A stretch of DNA of 64,000 nucleotides from Paraburkholderia sp. SOS3 (GTDB taxonomy: Bacteria; Pseudomonadota; Gammaproteobacteria; Burkholderiales; Burkholderiaceae). Location: assembly GCF_001922345.1 (NCBI RefSeq), contig NZ_CP018812.1, positions 2,604,001 to 2,668,000 of the forward strand, given 5' to 3'. The notes below the pieces were generated by a model. That model did not search any database. It had not been told where the DNA came from and worked only from the letters and a program-made list of their open reading frames with translations. The position numbers and the translations under genes are program-made. How positions within the stretch are numbered: the stretch's first letter is position 1; each line of letters opens with the position of its first letter. Shown one piece after another: positions 18,774 through 26,921 of this stretch.

Positions 18774-19718
18774 TCACAAAGCGTGCCGCTGCATGATCAG
18801 CAACAGCAACGATAACGTCACGAGCGAGGCGACTGTCGAAAAGAGGATGGTTTGCGACGTCACGTGCGCCTCGCGCCGATAAAACTCGGCGAGCATGTAC
18901 GGTCCGGTGCCGGTCGGCAGTGCGGCAAGCAATACGGCGACACCGGCCATATCGGCCGGCAGTACGAACACGCGCGAGGCCATCCACCAGGCCAAGGCCG
19001 GCTGGACGATCAGCTTGATCGCGGTAATGGCAACCGACGTATTGCGTTCGTTGCCCGCTTGCCGCTTCTCCGCCAGGAAGAGCCCGAGGCTCACGAGCGC
19101 GCACGGGCTCGCGGCGCCGCCCAGCAGCTTGAGAAACGTTTCGGCGCTGTGCGGCAAGGTCCAATGCACGCTCGCGACGAGCGCACCCGCGATCGGCGAA
19201 ACGATCAGCGGATTTTTCGCGAGCGAGCGCAGCACCTTCAAACCGAGCTTGTGCGGCGCACGCTCGGTCTGCAACCCGACTTCGATCAGCACGATCGCGA
19301 AAGCAAACAGCACACAAGCGACGATGATCGTCGCGATCGTCGTCGGCGTGAGGCTCGCGTTGCCGAATACGATCAACGCAAGCGGAAAGCCGATGTAACC
19401 GGTATTCGGGTACGACGCCGCGATCGCATCGACGCTCGCGTCCGCAAGATGCCGGCCTTGAAAGAGCCGCACGATCAGCACGCCAATGAACAGCACCGCG
19501 CACGCAACCGAAAACGTCGCCACGAAACCCGGCTGGTCGAGTTGGCGCCAGGTGGAATGGGCCATGATGTCGAACAGCAGCGCGGGCAGCGCGAGCCACA
19601 CAACGAAACGGTTCAGTTCGGAAGCGGCGGTCGGGCCGAGCAGATTGCGCCGCCGGCAAACGAAGCCGGCGAAAATCAACGCGAAGACAGGAATCAGGAT
19701 TTCGAGCGTGGACAACAT
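18774..19718 (-). CDS. AEC-family membrane transporter
   Basis: A 314-aa protein with about ten hydrophobic helices in the auxin-efflux-carrier (AEC) pattern: an N-terminal LEILIPVFALIFAGFVCRRR, the mid-protein NTGYIGFPLAL motif, and PTGTGPYMLAEFY near the C-terminal half. Some bacterial members export malate or malonate; the substrate here is unknown. ATG 19718 is preferred over an upstream in-frame TTG because AEC proteins start close to the first helix. It is divergent from a LysR gene, with a palindrome between them, so LysR control is likely. Confidence 0.87.
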   Translation of the reverse strand: MLSTLEILIPVFALIFAGFVCRRRNLLGPTAASELNRFVVWLALPALLFDIMAHSTWRQLDQPGFVATFSVACAVLFIGVLIVRLFQGRHLADASVDAIAASYPNTGYIGFPLALIVFGNASLTPTTIATIIVACVLFAFAIVLIEVGLQTERAPHKLGLKVLRSLAKNPLIVSPIAGALVASVHWTLPHSAETFLKLLGGAASPCALVSLGLFLAEKRQAGNERNTSVAITAIKLIVQPALAWWMASRVFVLPADMAGVAVLLAALPTGTGPYMLAEFYRREAHVTSQTILFSTVASLVTLSLLLLIMQRHAL

Positions 19719-19765
19719 CGGGACATGCACATCAGCCAGTCGGAAGGCCGCTAGCGTAAACGCGA

Positions 19766-19807
19766 TCAACGATACAATCCAATGCTGATTGAATTGCTCA
19801 ACGATAC
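19766..19807. promoter_or_regulatory. Probable LysR operator between AEC transporter and LysR gene
   Basis: A 22-bp imperfect palindrome, CAATCCAAT (19775-19783), GCTG, ATTGAATTG (19788-19796), with one mismatch. It is flanked by two direct copies of TCAACGATAC (19766-19775 and 19798-19807), 32 bp apart. The site ends 12 bp before the LysR start. Size and position fit a LysR-type binding region controlling both divergent genes. Confidence 0.6.
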
Positions 19808-19819
19808 TTTTTTTGCATC

Positions 19820-20746
19820 ATGGTCGATGTCAAGCCGCTCCGCTATTTCGTCACCCTCGCCGAGACGCGCCATTTCGGCCGCGCCGCCGCGCGGCTCAAT
19901 CTGTCGCAACCGCCGCTGAGCCGTCAGCTTGCGGCGCTCGAAGCCTCGCTAGGCGTCACGCTGATCGAGCGCAACTCGCGCAGCGTCACGCTGACCGCCG
20001 CGGGCGCGCGCTTCTACGCCGACGCGAAAGCGATTCTCGCCGCCCTCGATCAGGCGGGCCGCAATGCGCGCGCCGCGGTGCTCGGCGAGCGTGGCGAACT
20101 GTCGATCGGATTTACGATGTGCGCGGCTTACAGTGTGTTGCCTACTTACGCGCGCAGTTACGGCGCGGCTTTTCCCGATGTCGCGCTGAATCTGCGGGAA
20201 ATCGTCTCGAACGATCTCGCGCCGCAGGTGCTCGACGGGCAACTCGATGCGGCGATCATGCTGTCGGGCGCGCCGCCGCATGGGCTTGCCGCACGCACTG
20301 TGCTGACCGAACCGCTGTGCGTCGCGCTGCCGCGCCGGCATCGGCTTGCCCGCGCGAGGCGGGTGTCGATTGCGCAGCTTGCGCATGAGCCATTCGTCAT
20401 CGCCGCGCGCGAAGTCGGCGAAGGGCTGCATACGACCATCGTCGAGCATTGCCGCACGGGTGGCTTCGAGCCCGACGTGCGCTTCGAGGTGCGTTTGCAG
20501 CAGACAGTCCTGAGTCTTGTCGATGAAGGCGCCGGCGTCGCGCTCGTGCCCGCGTCGATGCAACGCGCGCAACTGGCGGGGGTGACGTTCAAACCGCTTG
20601 CGCAGGCACCGTCGATCTCTCAGGTGCTCGTATGGCTGTCGACGAACCGGAACCCCTGTCTTGCGCGGTTTCTCGAACTGGTCGAACAGGGCCCCGACAA
20701 AAACGGCCTGCACGCGTTTGCCGTGCAGGCCGCAGAAGCGAGATAG
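19820..20746 (+). CDS. LysR-family transcriptional regulator
   Basis: A 308-aa LysR regulator. The N-terminal winged helix is clear (FVTLAETRHFGRAAARLNLS, then QPPLSRQLAALEASLGVTLI), followed by a linker helix and the periplasmic-binding-protein-like effector domain (about residues 90-300). It probably controls the divergent AEC transporter through the palindrome between them. The residues RRHRLAR and FVIAAREVGEGL in the effector domain resemble regulators of aromatic or organic acid genes, but the ligand is unknown. The 3' end of the gene also encodes the minus-strand terminator of cbtA. Confidence 0.9.
   Translation: MVDVKPLRYFVTLAETRHFGRAAARLNLSQPPLSRQLAALEASLGVTLIERNSRSVTLTAAGARFYADAKAILAALDQAGRNARAAVLGERGELSIGFTMCAAYSVLPTYARSYGAAFPDVALNLREIVSNDLAPQVLDGQLDAAIMLSGAPPHGLAARTVLTEPLCVALPRRHRLARARRVSIAQLAHEPFVIAAREVGEGLHTTIVEHCRTGGFEPDVRFEVRLQQTVLSLVDEGAGVALVPASMQRAQLAGVTFKPLAQAPSISQVLVWLSTNRNPCLARFLELVEQGPDKNGLHAFAVQAAEAR
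20699..20731 (-). terminator. Terminator of cbtBA inside the 3' end of the convergent LysR gene
   Basis: Read on the minus strand, GGCCTGCACG and CGTGCAGGCC (20731-20722 and 20714-20705) form a perfect 10-bp stem with a 7-nt loop, followed by a run of five T. It lies 47 bp past the cbtA stop and within LysR codons close to its C-terminus, so coding and termination functions share the DNA. Confidence 0.8.
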
Positions 20747-20777
20747 CGTGCTCTGTGCTTTAACCCAAGCCACCCGT

Positions 20778-21521
20778 TCAACCCGCGAGGCGCCGCTGCG
20801 GCCGAGCGGCGCGCGACACGCGCTGCAAGCGTTCGGCGAATGCTCCGAACAGCAAGCCGAGCGCCGTCCACAACACGGCCTGCATGCCGAGTGCGGCAAC
20901 ACGGAACTTCCACAGCACGACCGCCGGAAACGCGGCCGGCACCTCGTTGATCTCCGGCAAACCGGCTTGCACGGCCGCGATAATCGCAATGAATACGAGC
21001 CCCGCGAGGATCGACCCGTTCCATACGCCGAAGCGTGCAATCGCGCGGCGGCGCACCTTCATCGAAAACACGAGCGCGGTCAGCGAAATGACGATCATCA
21101 GGAAGTACAACCCGGTGCGATAGCCGATTGTCTGCGGGTCGCCGACCGACGGCGGGTTTGGCGGATACTTGAGCGCCGGCACGATCGCAATCGCCATGAA
21201 TGCGCCGAGCGCGAGCCATGCGGACAGTTCGCGCACACTGAGCTTTTTGGCGCGGCCGTAAAAATACGCGAAGGTCAGCGCAAAGAGCCCGCCCACTGCG
21301 GCCCCATACACGACCACACCGGTGAAGAGACCGAGCCCTGCCTGGGTGCCGCGGCTCACGAGTTCAGGCTCCGGTGCTTCGCCCTTCGCCGCGTCGGCTT
21401 TTTCCTCGAATGAAATGGCCTGATCGACCTGCGGCTCACCGGCCACGCGTGCCAGACCGAACGTGAGCAACCCCGCGGCGATGCCCGCGAGCATCCCGCG
21501 CACCAGCAATTTACCTACCAT
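20778..21521 (-). CDS. cbtA: Cobalt transporter subunit CbtA
   Basis: A 247-aa membrane protein matching CbtA: N-terminal LLVRGMLAGIAAGLLTFGLARVAGEP, an acidic linker (AISFEEKADAAKGEAPEPE), and a set of about five hydrophobic helices with TQAGLGLFTGVVVYGAAVGG and PPNPPSVGDPQTIGYRTGLY. CbtAB is a predicted cobalt uptake system found with cobalamin riboswitches; it supplies cobalt for B12. The start at 21521 lies 14 bp after the cbtB stop, with GGAGCGAACC before it, so the two genes are co-transcribed and under the same riboswitch. Confidence 0.92.
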   Translation of the reverse strand: MVGKLLVRGMLAGIAAGLLTFGLARVAGEPQVDQAISFEEKADAAKGEAPEPELVSRGTQAGLGLFTGVVVYGAAVGGLFALTFAYFYGRAKKLSVRELSAWLALGAFMAIAIVPALKYPPNPPSVGDPQTIGYRTGLYFLMIVISLTALVFSMKVRRRAIARFGVWNGSILAGLVFIAIIAAVQAGLPEINEVPAAFPAVVLWKFRVAALGMQAVLWTALGLLFGAFAERLQRVSRAARPQRRLAG

Positions 21522-21535
21522 GGTTCGCTCCTGCG

Positions 21536-21763
21536 TCAGTGGCAGGGGAAGCCGAGCAGATGGCGGCCGTCGTGCACGAATTCGTGCACGTACATGCCGG
21601 GGATCAGCGATGTCGCGCCCTCTTCCGCGCCGACGAAATAGAGCGCAAGCAACAGCAGCAGGCCGCCGAAGACAACCCACGGCAATAATTCGCGCAGCGG
21701 AATGGGGGTGGGCTCGGCGGCGGGTTCGAGTGTGTCGAGCGGCTTGAAAACTGCGTCGGACAT
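21536..21763 (-). CDS. cbtB: Cobalt transporter subunit CbtB
   Basis: A 75-aa protein with one membrane helix (LLPWVVFGGLLLLLALYFVG) and the CbtB histidine signature at the C-terminus (MYVHEFVHDGRHLLGFPCH), likely a cobalt-binding entrance. It precedes cbtA by 14 bp. GGGAGATATCC upstream of the ATG gives a ribosome site located just past the riboswitch, so ligand-dependent folding could control its translation. Confidence 0.92.
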   Translation of the reverse strand: MSDAVFKPLDTLEPAAEPTPIPLRELLPWVVFGGLLLLLALYFVGAEEGATSLIPGMYVHEFVHDGRHLLGFPCH

Positions 21764-21817
21764 GACGGATATCTCCCTGGGGTTACGCGCCCCGATAGAC
21801 GATTGCAGAAAAGGCAC

Positions 21818-21930
21818 GAAGCTGGGTCTGACTTCCGGACCAACGATGTGGCCGATTACAGTGGCGCGACCGCGCCGGACTTGCACCGGCTTCCGCGCTT
21901 CGAGTAGCGCTCATTCTACGCGCTAAACTG
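21818..21930 (-). promoter_or_regulatory. Cobalamin riboswitch upstream of cbtBA
   Basis: On the minus strand the leader contains GCCGGTGCAAGTCCGGC, then GCGGTCGCGCCACTGTAA, and ends with GAAGTCAGACCC (21835-21824). These are the conserved core elements of B12 riboswitches. The core lies 55 to 125 bp before the cbtB start. Bound cobalamin should shut off cobalt uptake. The 5' boundary is approximate. Confidence 0.92.
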
Positions 21931-22003
21931 TGCGACCCCCGAGAGCTTTTCGCGGGCCGCGCAAAACAGCGCACCCTGCGCATGCAGATGCACATGGAAC
22001 GAC

Positions 22004-22609
22004 ATGCAGACACGTCTCTGGTTGGTCAGCCACGCGTCGACCGCGGCACAACGCAGCGCGACGTTCGCAGACACGAACGAGCCGCTCGATGCGCGCGGTC
22101 TCGCCGAAGCGAACGCCTTCGCTCAGCGCGTGCGCTTCGCACTCGACGGCGTGGACGAAGTACGCGTGCTGACCAGTCCTGCAGCGTGCGCGCGCGACAC
22201 GGCTCGGGCGTTCGGCTTCGATGCCACCGTTGCCACCGAGCTTGCCGATACGGACTACGGCGAATGGCAACGCATGCGCGTCGCCGAGATCGCGACGCAG
22301 GCGCCGCAGGCCCTGGACGCGTGGCTGCGCGATCCTGCTGCAGCGCCGCCGCGTGGCGAGTCGTTCGAAGCGGTTCTGGCACGCGTCGGCGCATGGCTCG
22401 ACGCGCTAGCGAGCAATGACCCGGCCGGTCGCGCGGTCGTCGCCATTACACATGCGGCCGTGCTGCGCGCGGCGCTCATCCATGTGCTGCACGCGCCGCC
22501 CGCCGCATTCACGCAAATCGAAATTGCGCCGCTCACAACGATCGGGCTGCGCAGTTCGAAGCGCGGCTGGACGTGGTGGCCTCATGCGCAAGCGAATCCG
22601 CACCCGTAA
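22004..22609 (+). CDS. Histidine phosphatase-superfamily protein with altered RHG motif
   Basis: A 201-aa protein of the phosphoglycerate-mutase/CobC superfamily. The usual N-terminal RHG triad is SHA here (LWLVSHASTAAQR, residues 5-17). The phospho-accepting histidine is kept, but the first arginine is replaced by serine. SPAACARDTARAF supplies the second arginine, DTDYGEW the acidic motif, and VVAITHAAVLRAAL the second catalytic histidine near residue 149. Being divergent from the riboswitch-controlled cbtBA suggests a link to cobalamin, for example as an alpha-ribazole-phosphate phosphatase (CobC-like). That role is inferred from context only. Confidence 0.75.
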   Translation: MQTRLWLVSHASTAAQRSATFADTNEPLDARGLAEANAFAQRVRFALDGVDEVRVLTSPAACARDTARAFGFDATVATELADTDYGEWQRMRVAEIATQAPQALDAWLRDPAAAPPRGESFEAVLARVGAWLDALASNDPAGRAVVAITHAAVLRAALIHVLHAPPAAFTQIEIAPLTTIGLRSSKRGWTWWPHAQANPHP

Positions 22610-22750
22610 CGCAAAAAACGCCTGACACGCAGTGCGCCTTGTCCAAAGGGCCGACAGACGATTCGGTCAATGTCGCTTCAGACGGCGCGCCCGTATCGTC
22701 GCGCACCACCTCGCAAGCCGGCGGCTGCGCGCATCGCGGAAAAACCCGCT

Positions 22751-23983
22751 TCAACCGGGCTTATCGTCTCCGCCGCTCATTCGCGGTATCAGCGAATCGC
22801 TTGGCCGCGCAATATCGAGCACCTTGCGCGCCGACTGGATGCCAACTACCGGCAAACCCTCGGCATCGAGCATGCCGATCTGCGCAAGCACGGTCGCCTG
22901 ATCCCAATACACATGCAGGTTGTCGATCTTGTCGCCGCGAAAGCAGATCACCGCGACCATCGCGACTTCGAAGTATTTGCCCGTCGGTGCGACGCCGGGC
23001 AGCATCCAGTGCATCTCGCACGTGTGCGTACAACGAAACACGAATTCGTCGACGATCCGGTCGACGCCGACCGTAAACGACACCGGCACATGCTGCGCGT
23101 CGGGTGGAAACGAATGCATGAACTCTTCGATATAGAAGCGCTTGAGTTCCTCGTGGCCGACACCCCCGGTCATCGTCGGCACGTCGTTGAAGTAGGGATC
23201 GTCGACCATCGTCGCCATCACGGCCTCGGCGTCGCGCGTGACGTACTTGTGATACGAGTGCCGCTTCCATACGCGTTCGATGGCATAGATCGGCCCCATC
23301 GTCTTCTTGAGCAGCGACAACGAACGCGAATACGACAACGCCGCCGACGGACGGTCGAATTCGGGGCCGGGCACGGTAAACGACTCGCCGCAGTCGTATT
23401 CGTGGATCGTGACCCCCGGCTTGTACTCGAACGCCGCGCGAATCTTGCCGCGCACGAGCACGTCGTGCGCCGACGAAATGCGCCCCGACAGATGCAGCAC
23501 CACCGGGCAGCGCAGACGGCGCGCCTCGCCGAGGTGAGCTTCGAGCGCCGCGCCGCAGTAGCCGACCGCACAGTCGACGTCGGTATGCGCTGCCGCGAGC
23601 ACCGCGAGCGTACCGCCGGGTCCAAAGCCGAGCACGCCGACCTTGCCGTCCTGCGCCGGATGTTCGCGCAATGCTTCGAAGGTCGAATTGATGTCGTCGA
23701 TCGCATGATCGATCTCGAGAAGCCGGTTACGTTCGCGTGCGAGCGCGGCGTCGCCGCCGTAACGGTCGAACGACTTGCGCGGCGAGAGCCGCCAGTAAAG
23801 ATCGGGCACGACGACCACGTAACCTTCTTCGGCATAACGCCGCGCCATCGCTTTGATGGGCTCGTCGATGCCATAGTCGTCGTGCAGCAGCACGAGCCCC
23901 GGCGCCGGTCTATGCGCGGGCAATGCGAGATAGCCTGTGAAACTCCGGCCATGGCTCGCGGCAATTTCAATCAAATCGTCCAT
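22751..23983 (-). CDS. Dienelactone-hydrolase-like/NTF2-like fusion protein lacking the catalytic nucleophile
   Basis: A 410-aa two-domain protein. Residues about 1-215 show the dienelactone hydrolase alpha/beta fold (GLVLLHDDYGIDEPIKAMAR, VVVPDLYWR). The nucleophile elbow, normally GFCxGG, reads GFGPGG here, so Cys is replaced by Gly and catalysis in the usual way is unlikely. Residues about 240-390 resemble a SnoaL/NTF2-like domain (VMATMVDDPYFNDVPTMTGG, VWVDE-type FTVGVDRIVDEFVFRCTHT). ATG 23983 is chosen from the start of fold homology. It is divergent from the nirB operon. The role is unknown; a binding or regulatory function is possible. Confidence 0.75.
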   Translation of the reverse strand: MDDLIEIAASHGRSFTGYLALPAHRPAPGLVLLHDDYGIDEPIKAMARRYAEEGYVVVVPDLYWRLSPRKSFDRYGGDAALARERNRLLEIDHAIDDINSTFEALREHPAQDGKVGVLGFGPGGTLAVLAAAHTDVDCAVGYCGAALEAHLGEARRLRCPVVLHLSGRISSAHDVLVRGKIRAAFEYKPGVTIHEYDCGESFTVPGPEFDRPSAALSYSRSLSLLKKTMGPIYAIERVWKRHSYHKYVTRDAEAVMATMVDDPYFNDVPTMTGGVGHEELKRFYIEEFMHSFPPDAQHVPVSFTVGVDRIVDEFVFRCTHTCEMHWMLPGVAPTGKYFEVAMVAVICFRGDKIDNLHVYWDQATVLAQIGMLDAEGLPVVGIQSARKVLDIARPSDSLIPRMSGGDDKPG

Positions 23984-24145
23984 CGTCCATCTTGTTGTCA
24001 CACCGGCCTGTAATGTGTGAAAGCCCGTCGTATGGAGAACGTGCAGACAAAGCACTTATTCCAGCCGTCATCGATCGGAAAGCAAAAAACATTCGGGCAT
24101 CGCATCGGCGCGTTCTCGCGCTAATTCAGTGCATCGCTGATTTCG

Positions 24146-24162
24146 CGCACTGCTGCGGTGCA
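24146..24162 (+). promoter_or_regulatory. NtrC-like enhancer site upstream of nirB
   Basis: CGCACT-N5-GGTGCA at 24146-24162 matches the NtrC consensus TGCACC-N5-GGTGCA at ten of twelve positions. Its centre is about 100 bp before the predicted sigma-54 start site, where NtrC enhancers usually lie. It suggests activation under nitrogen limitation. Confidence 0.6.
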
Positions 24163-24228
24163 ATACAAAAGTCGTGACCGGCGCGCCAAATGCCTTGCCG
24201 GACAAGGAATTGCCGCTTTGCTGCTCAA

Positions 24229-24244
24229 TGGCACGACCGTTGCT
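24229..24244 (+). promoter_or_regulatory. Sigma-54 (-24/-12) promoter of the nirB operon
   Basis: TGGCAC at 24229-24234, five bases, TTGCT at 24240-24244. The GG and GC dinucleotides are separated by exactly 10 bases, the spacing required by sigma-54. Transcription should start near 24254, leaving a leader of about 205 nt before nirB. Confidence 0.8.
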
Positions 24245-24258
24245 TTAAGCGGTGAGTT

Positions 24259-24312
24259 GCCTGCAAAGACGCGGGCGGCGCAAGCGGAACCAACGTTCGC
24301 CATCGGCGAACG
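24259..24312 (+). promoter_or_regulatory. nirB leader: ANTAR-type hexaloop hairpin and strong second hairpin
   Basis: GCCTGC (24259-24264) pairs with GCGGGC (24271-24276) around the six-base loop AAAGAC, which has A at loop position 1 and G at position 4 as in ANTAR target RNAs. Eighteen bases later CGTTCGCC-ATC-GGCGAACG forms an 8-bp stem (24294-24312). The first hairpin lies at the predicted 5' end of the transcript. NasT, encoded in this operon, is an ANTAR protein. The second hairpin has a 3-nt loop rather than a hexaloop, and no T-run follows, so the mechanism is not settled. Confidence 0.5.
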
Positions 24313-24460
24313 CGATCCGCGCAAGATACGGCCGCAAACGCCCGCAACAGAGCAACGCATGAAGCGGAGTTTCGGCAGACAACAGTCGGGCAATGGCGTT
24401 CGACGTGCGCTGCATCGGGTTTCGCCCCCCGCTGCGCGATACCTCGGCAGAACGGACATC

Positions 24461-26893
24461 ATGAGCAAACCCCGACTCGTCGTCATCGGCAACGGCATGG
24501 CCGGCATTCGCACGCTCGAAGAACTGTTGACGATCGCCCCCGATCAATACGACATCACGGTCTTCGGCGCCGAACCTCACCCGAACTACAACCGCATCCT
24601 GCTGTCGCCAGTACTGGCCGGCGAGCAGAGCTTCAACGACATCGTGCTCAATCCGCTCGAGTGGTACGAGCAGAACGGCATTCATCTGCACCTGGGCAAG
24701 ACCGTCGAGAAGATCGACCGCGTGCGCCGCAAGGTGATCGCCACCGACGGCACCGAGGCGCCGTACGAGCGTCTGCTGATCGCGACCGGTTCGACGCCGT
24801 TCATCCTGCCAGTGCCCGGCAACACGCTCAAGGGCGTGATCAGCTATCGCGACATCTACGATACGCAGACGATGATCGACACGGCTGCGGTGAAACGTCA
24901 TGCCGTCGTGATCGGCGGCGGCCTGCTCGGGCTCGAGGCCGCCAACGGTCTGAAGCTGCGCGGCATGGAGGTGACCGTCGTGCACCTCGCCGACACCTTG
25001 CTCGAACGGCAGCTCGATGCGACCGCGGGGCGCCTCCTGCAGCGCTCGCTCGAAGCACGCGGCCTCAGGTTTCTGCTCAGCAAGGCGACCGCGGAAATCG
25101 CGGGCAACGAAGCAGGCGAAGTGACCGGCGTGATCTTCAAGGACGGCGACGCGATTCCCGCGGACCTCGTCGTGATGGCAGCAGGCATCCGCCCGAATAC
25201 CGCTCTCGCGGAAGCAGCGGGCCTCTACTGCAATCGCGGCATCGTCGTCAGCGATGCGCTGCAGACCTACGATCCGCGCATCTACGCGGTCGGCGAATGC
25301 GTAAGCCATCGCGGCATCGCGTACGGCCTTGTCGCGCCGCTCTTCGAACAGGCCAAGGTCGCGGCGAACCATCTCGCGCTGATGGGCATCGGCAGCTACA
25401 AAGGATCGGTGCTGTCGACGAAGCTGAAGGTAACCGGTATCGACCTCTTTTCCGCGGGCGATTTCATGGGCAGCGAGGGCACCGAGGAAATCGTGCTGTC
25501 CGATCCGGCGGGCGGCGTCTACAAGAAACTCGTGATCAAGGACGACCAGCTCGTCGGCGCATGCCTGTATGGCGACACCGCCGACGGCGCCTGGTACTTC
25601 AGGCTGCTGCGCGAAGGCCGCAAGCTCGGCGAGCTGCGCGACCACATCATGTTCGGCGAATCGAGCGTCGGCGATGCGGGCGTGCAGGGACAAAGCCGCG
25701 CCGCCGCGATGGCCGACAGCGACGAAGTGTGCGGCTGCAACGGCGTATGCAAAGGCACGATCGTCAAGGCCATCACCGAAAAGGGCCTGTTTACGCTCGA
25801 CGACGTGAAGAAGCACACGAAGGCGTCGAGCTCGTGCGGCTCGTGCACGGGGCTTGTCGAACAGATCCTGATGAGCACGGTCGGCGCAAACTTCCAGGAG
25901 CCGCCGAAGACGAAGGCCGTGTGCGGCTGCACCGATCGCAACCACGGCGAAGTGCGCAAGGCGATTCGCGACCACCATCTGCTCACGCACCGCGAGGTCT
26001 ACGACTTCCTCGAATGGCGCACGCCGAATGGCTGCGCGACGTGCCGCCCCGCGATCAACTACTACCTGCTGTCGACCTGGCCGCGCGAAGCCGTCGACGA
26101 TCCGCAAAGCCGTTTCGTCAACGAGCGCGTGCACGCGAACATCCAGAAGGACAACACCTTCTCGGTGATCCCGCAGATGAAAGGCGGCGTGACGAACTCG
26201 GCCGAACTGCGCCGCATTGCGGACGTGGCGGACAAGTACAACGTGCCGATGGTCAAGGTGACGGGCGGCCAGCGGATCGACCTGTTCGGCATCAAAAAGG
26301 AGGATCTGCCGCACGTATGGAAAGACCTCGGCATGAAGTCGGGCCACGGATACGGCAAGTCGATCCGCACCGTGAAAACGTGCGTGGGCAGCGAGTTCTG
26401 CCGCTTCGGCACGCAAAACAGCACGCAGATGGGCATCGATCTCGAAACCATGCTCGCCAATATGTGGTCGCCGCACAAGACGAAGCTCGCGGTGTCGGGC
26501 TGTCCGCGCAACTGCGCCGAAGCCGGCATCAAGGACGTCGGCGTGATCGCGGTCGAAAGCGGCTGGGAACTGTATGTGGGCGGCAACGGCGGCATCAGGA
26601 CCGAAGTCGCGCAGTTCCTCGTCAAGGTGAAGACGCCGGACGAGGTGAAGGAATACACCGGTGCGTTCCTGCAGCTCTATCGCGAAGAAGCGTATTACCT
26701 CGACCGCACCGTGCATTACATCGCACGCGTCGGGCTCGACTACGTGAAACAGAAAGTGGTCGAGGATGCGGCGAGCCGCAAGGCGCTCTACGAACGGCTG
26801 CTCTATTCGCTCGAAGGCCTGCCCGATCCATGGGAGGCGCGCATCGCGGGCATGCAGGAGAGCGAATACATCCCGCTCAAGGTAGTGGCCTGA
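24461..26893 (+). CDS. nirB: Assimilatory nitrite reductase large subunit NirB
   Basis: An 810-aa multidomain enzyme reducing nitrite to ammonium with NAD(P)H in the cytoplasm. Order: FAD/NAD(P) reductase domain (VVIGNGMAGIRTLEEL at 5-20; second Rossmann AVVIGGGLLGLEAANGL near 148), two BFD-like [2Fe-2S] domains (VCGCNGVCKGTIV near 424 and AVCGCTDRNHGEV near 487), then the sirohaem/4Fe-4S domain with TCVGSEFC (C-x5-C) near 640 and SGCPRNC (C-x3-C) near 680. The ATG at 24461 begins the FAD fold directly. Length is close to the usual 810-850 aa. It heads the nirB-nirD-nasA-nasT-nasS operon. Confidence 0.97.
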   Translation: MSKPRLVVIGNGMAGIRTLEELLTIAPDQYDITVFGAEPHPNYNRILLSPVLAGEQSFNDIVLNPLEWYEQNGIHLHLGKTVEKIDRVRRKVIATDGTEAPYERLLIATGSTPFILPVPGNTLKGVISYRDIYDTQTMIDTAAVKRHAVVIGGGLLGLEAANGLKLRGMEVTVVHLADTLLERQLDATAGRLLQRSLEARGLRFLLSKATAEIAGNEAGEVTGVIFKDGDAIPADLVVMAAGIRPNTALAEAAGLYCNRGIVVSDALQTYDPRIYAVGECVSHRGIAYGLVAPLFEQAKVAANHLALMGIGSYKGSVLSTKLKVTGIDLFSAGDFMGSEGTEEIVLSDPAGGVYKKLVIKDDQLVGACLYGDTADGAWYFRLLREGRKLGELRDHIMFGESSVGDAGVQGQSRAAAMADSDEVCGCNGVCKGTIVKAITEKGLFTLDDVKKHTKASSSCGSCTGLVEQILMSTVGANFQEPPKTKAVCGCTDRNHGEVRKAIRDHHLLTHREVYDFLEWRTPNGCATCRPAINYYLLSTWPREAVDDPQSRFVNERVHANIQKDNTFSVIPQMKGGVTNSAELRRIADVADKYNVPMVKVTGGQRIDLFGIKKEDLPHVWKDLGMKSGHGYGKSIRTVKTCVGSEFCRFGTQNSTQMGIDLETMLANMWSPHKTKLAVSGCPRNCAEAGIKDVGVIAVESGWELYVGGNGGIRTEVAQFLVKVKTPDEVKEYTGAFLQLYREEAYYLDRTVHYIARVGLDYVKQKVVEDAASRKALYERLLYSLEGLPDPWEARIAGMQESEYIPLKVVA

Positions 26894-26921
26894 AAGCGAA
26901 CGCAACAGACCGGAAGGGAAC

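Larger units (their letters stand above)
23984..24460. other. Regulatory region between the DLH-like gene and nirB
   Basis: A 477-bp region with no credible gene of its own. It carries the NtrC-like site, the sigma-54 promoter and the leader hairpins listed separately. Besides these, CCTTG-CCGGA-CAAGG at 24193-24207 is a small hairpin upstream of the promoter. Confidence 0.6.

Noticed and set aside
21541..21886. A longer version of CbtB starting at 21886
   Set aside because: The extension would translate the riboswitch; the start at 21763 has a ribosome site and matches the family.
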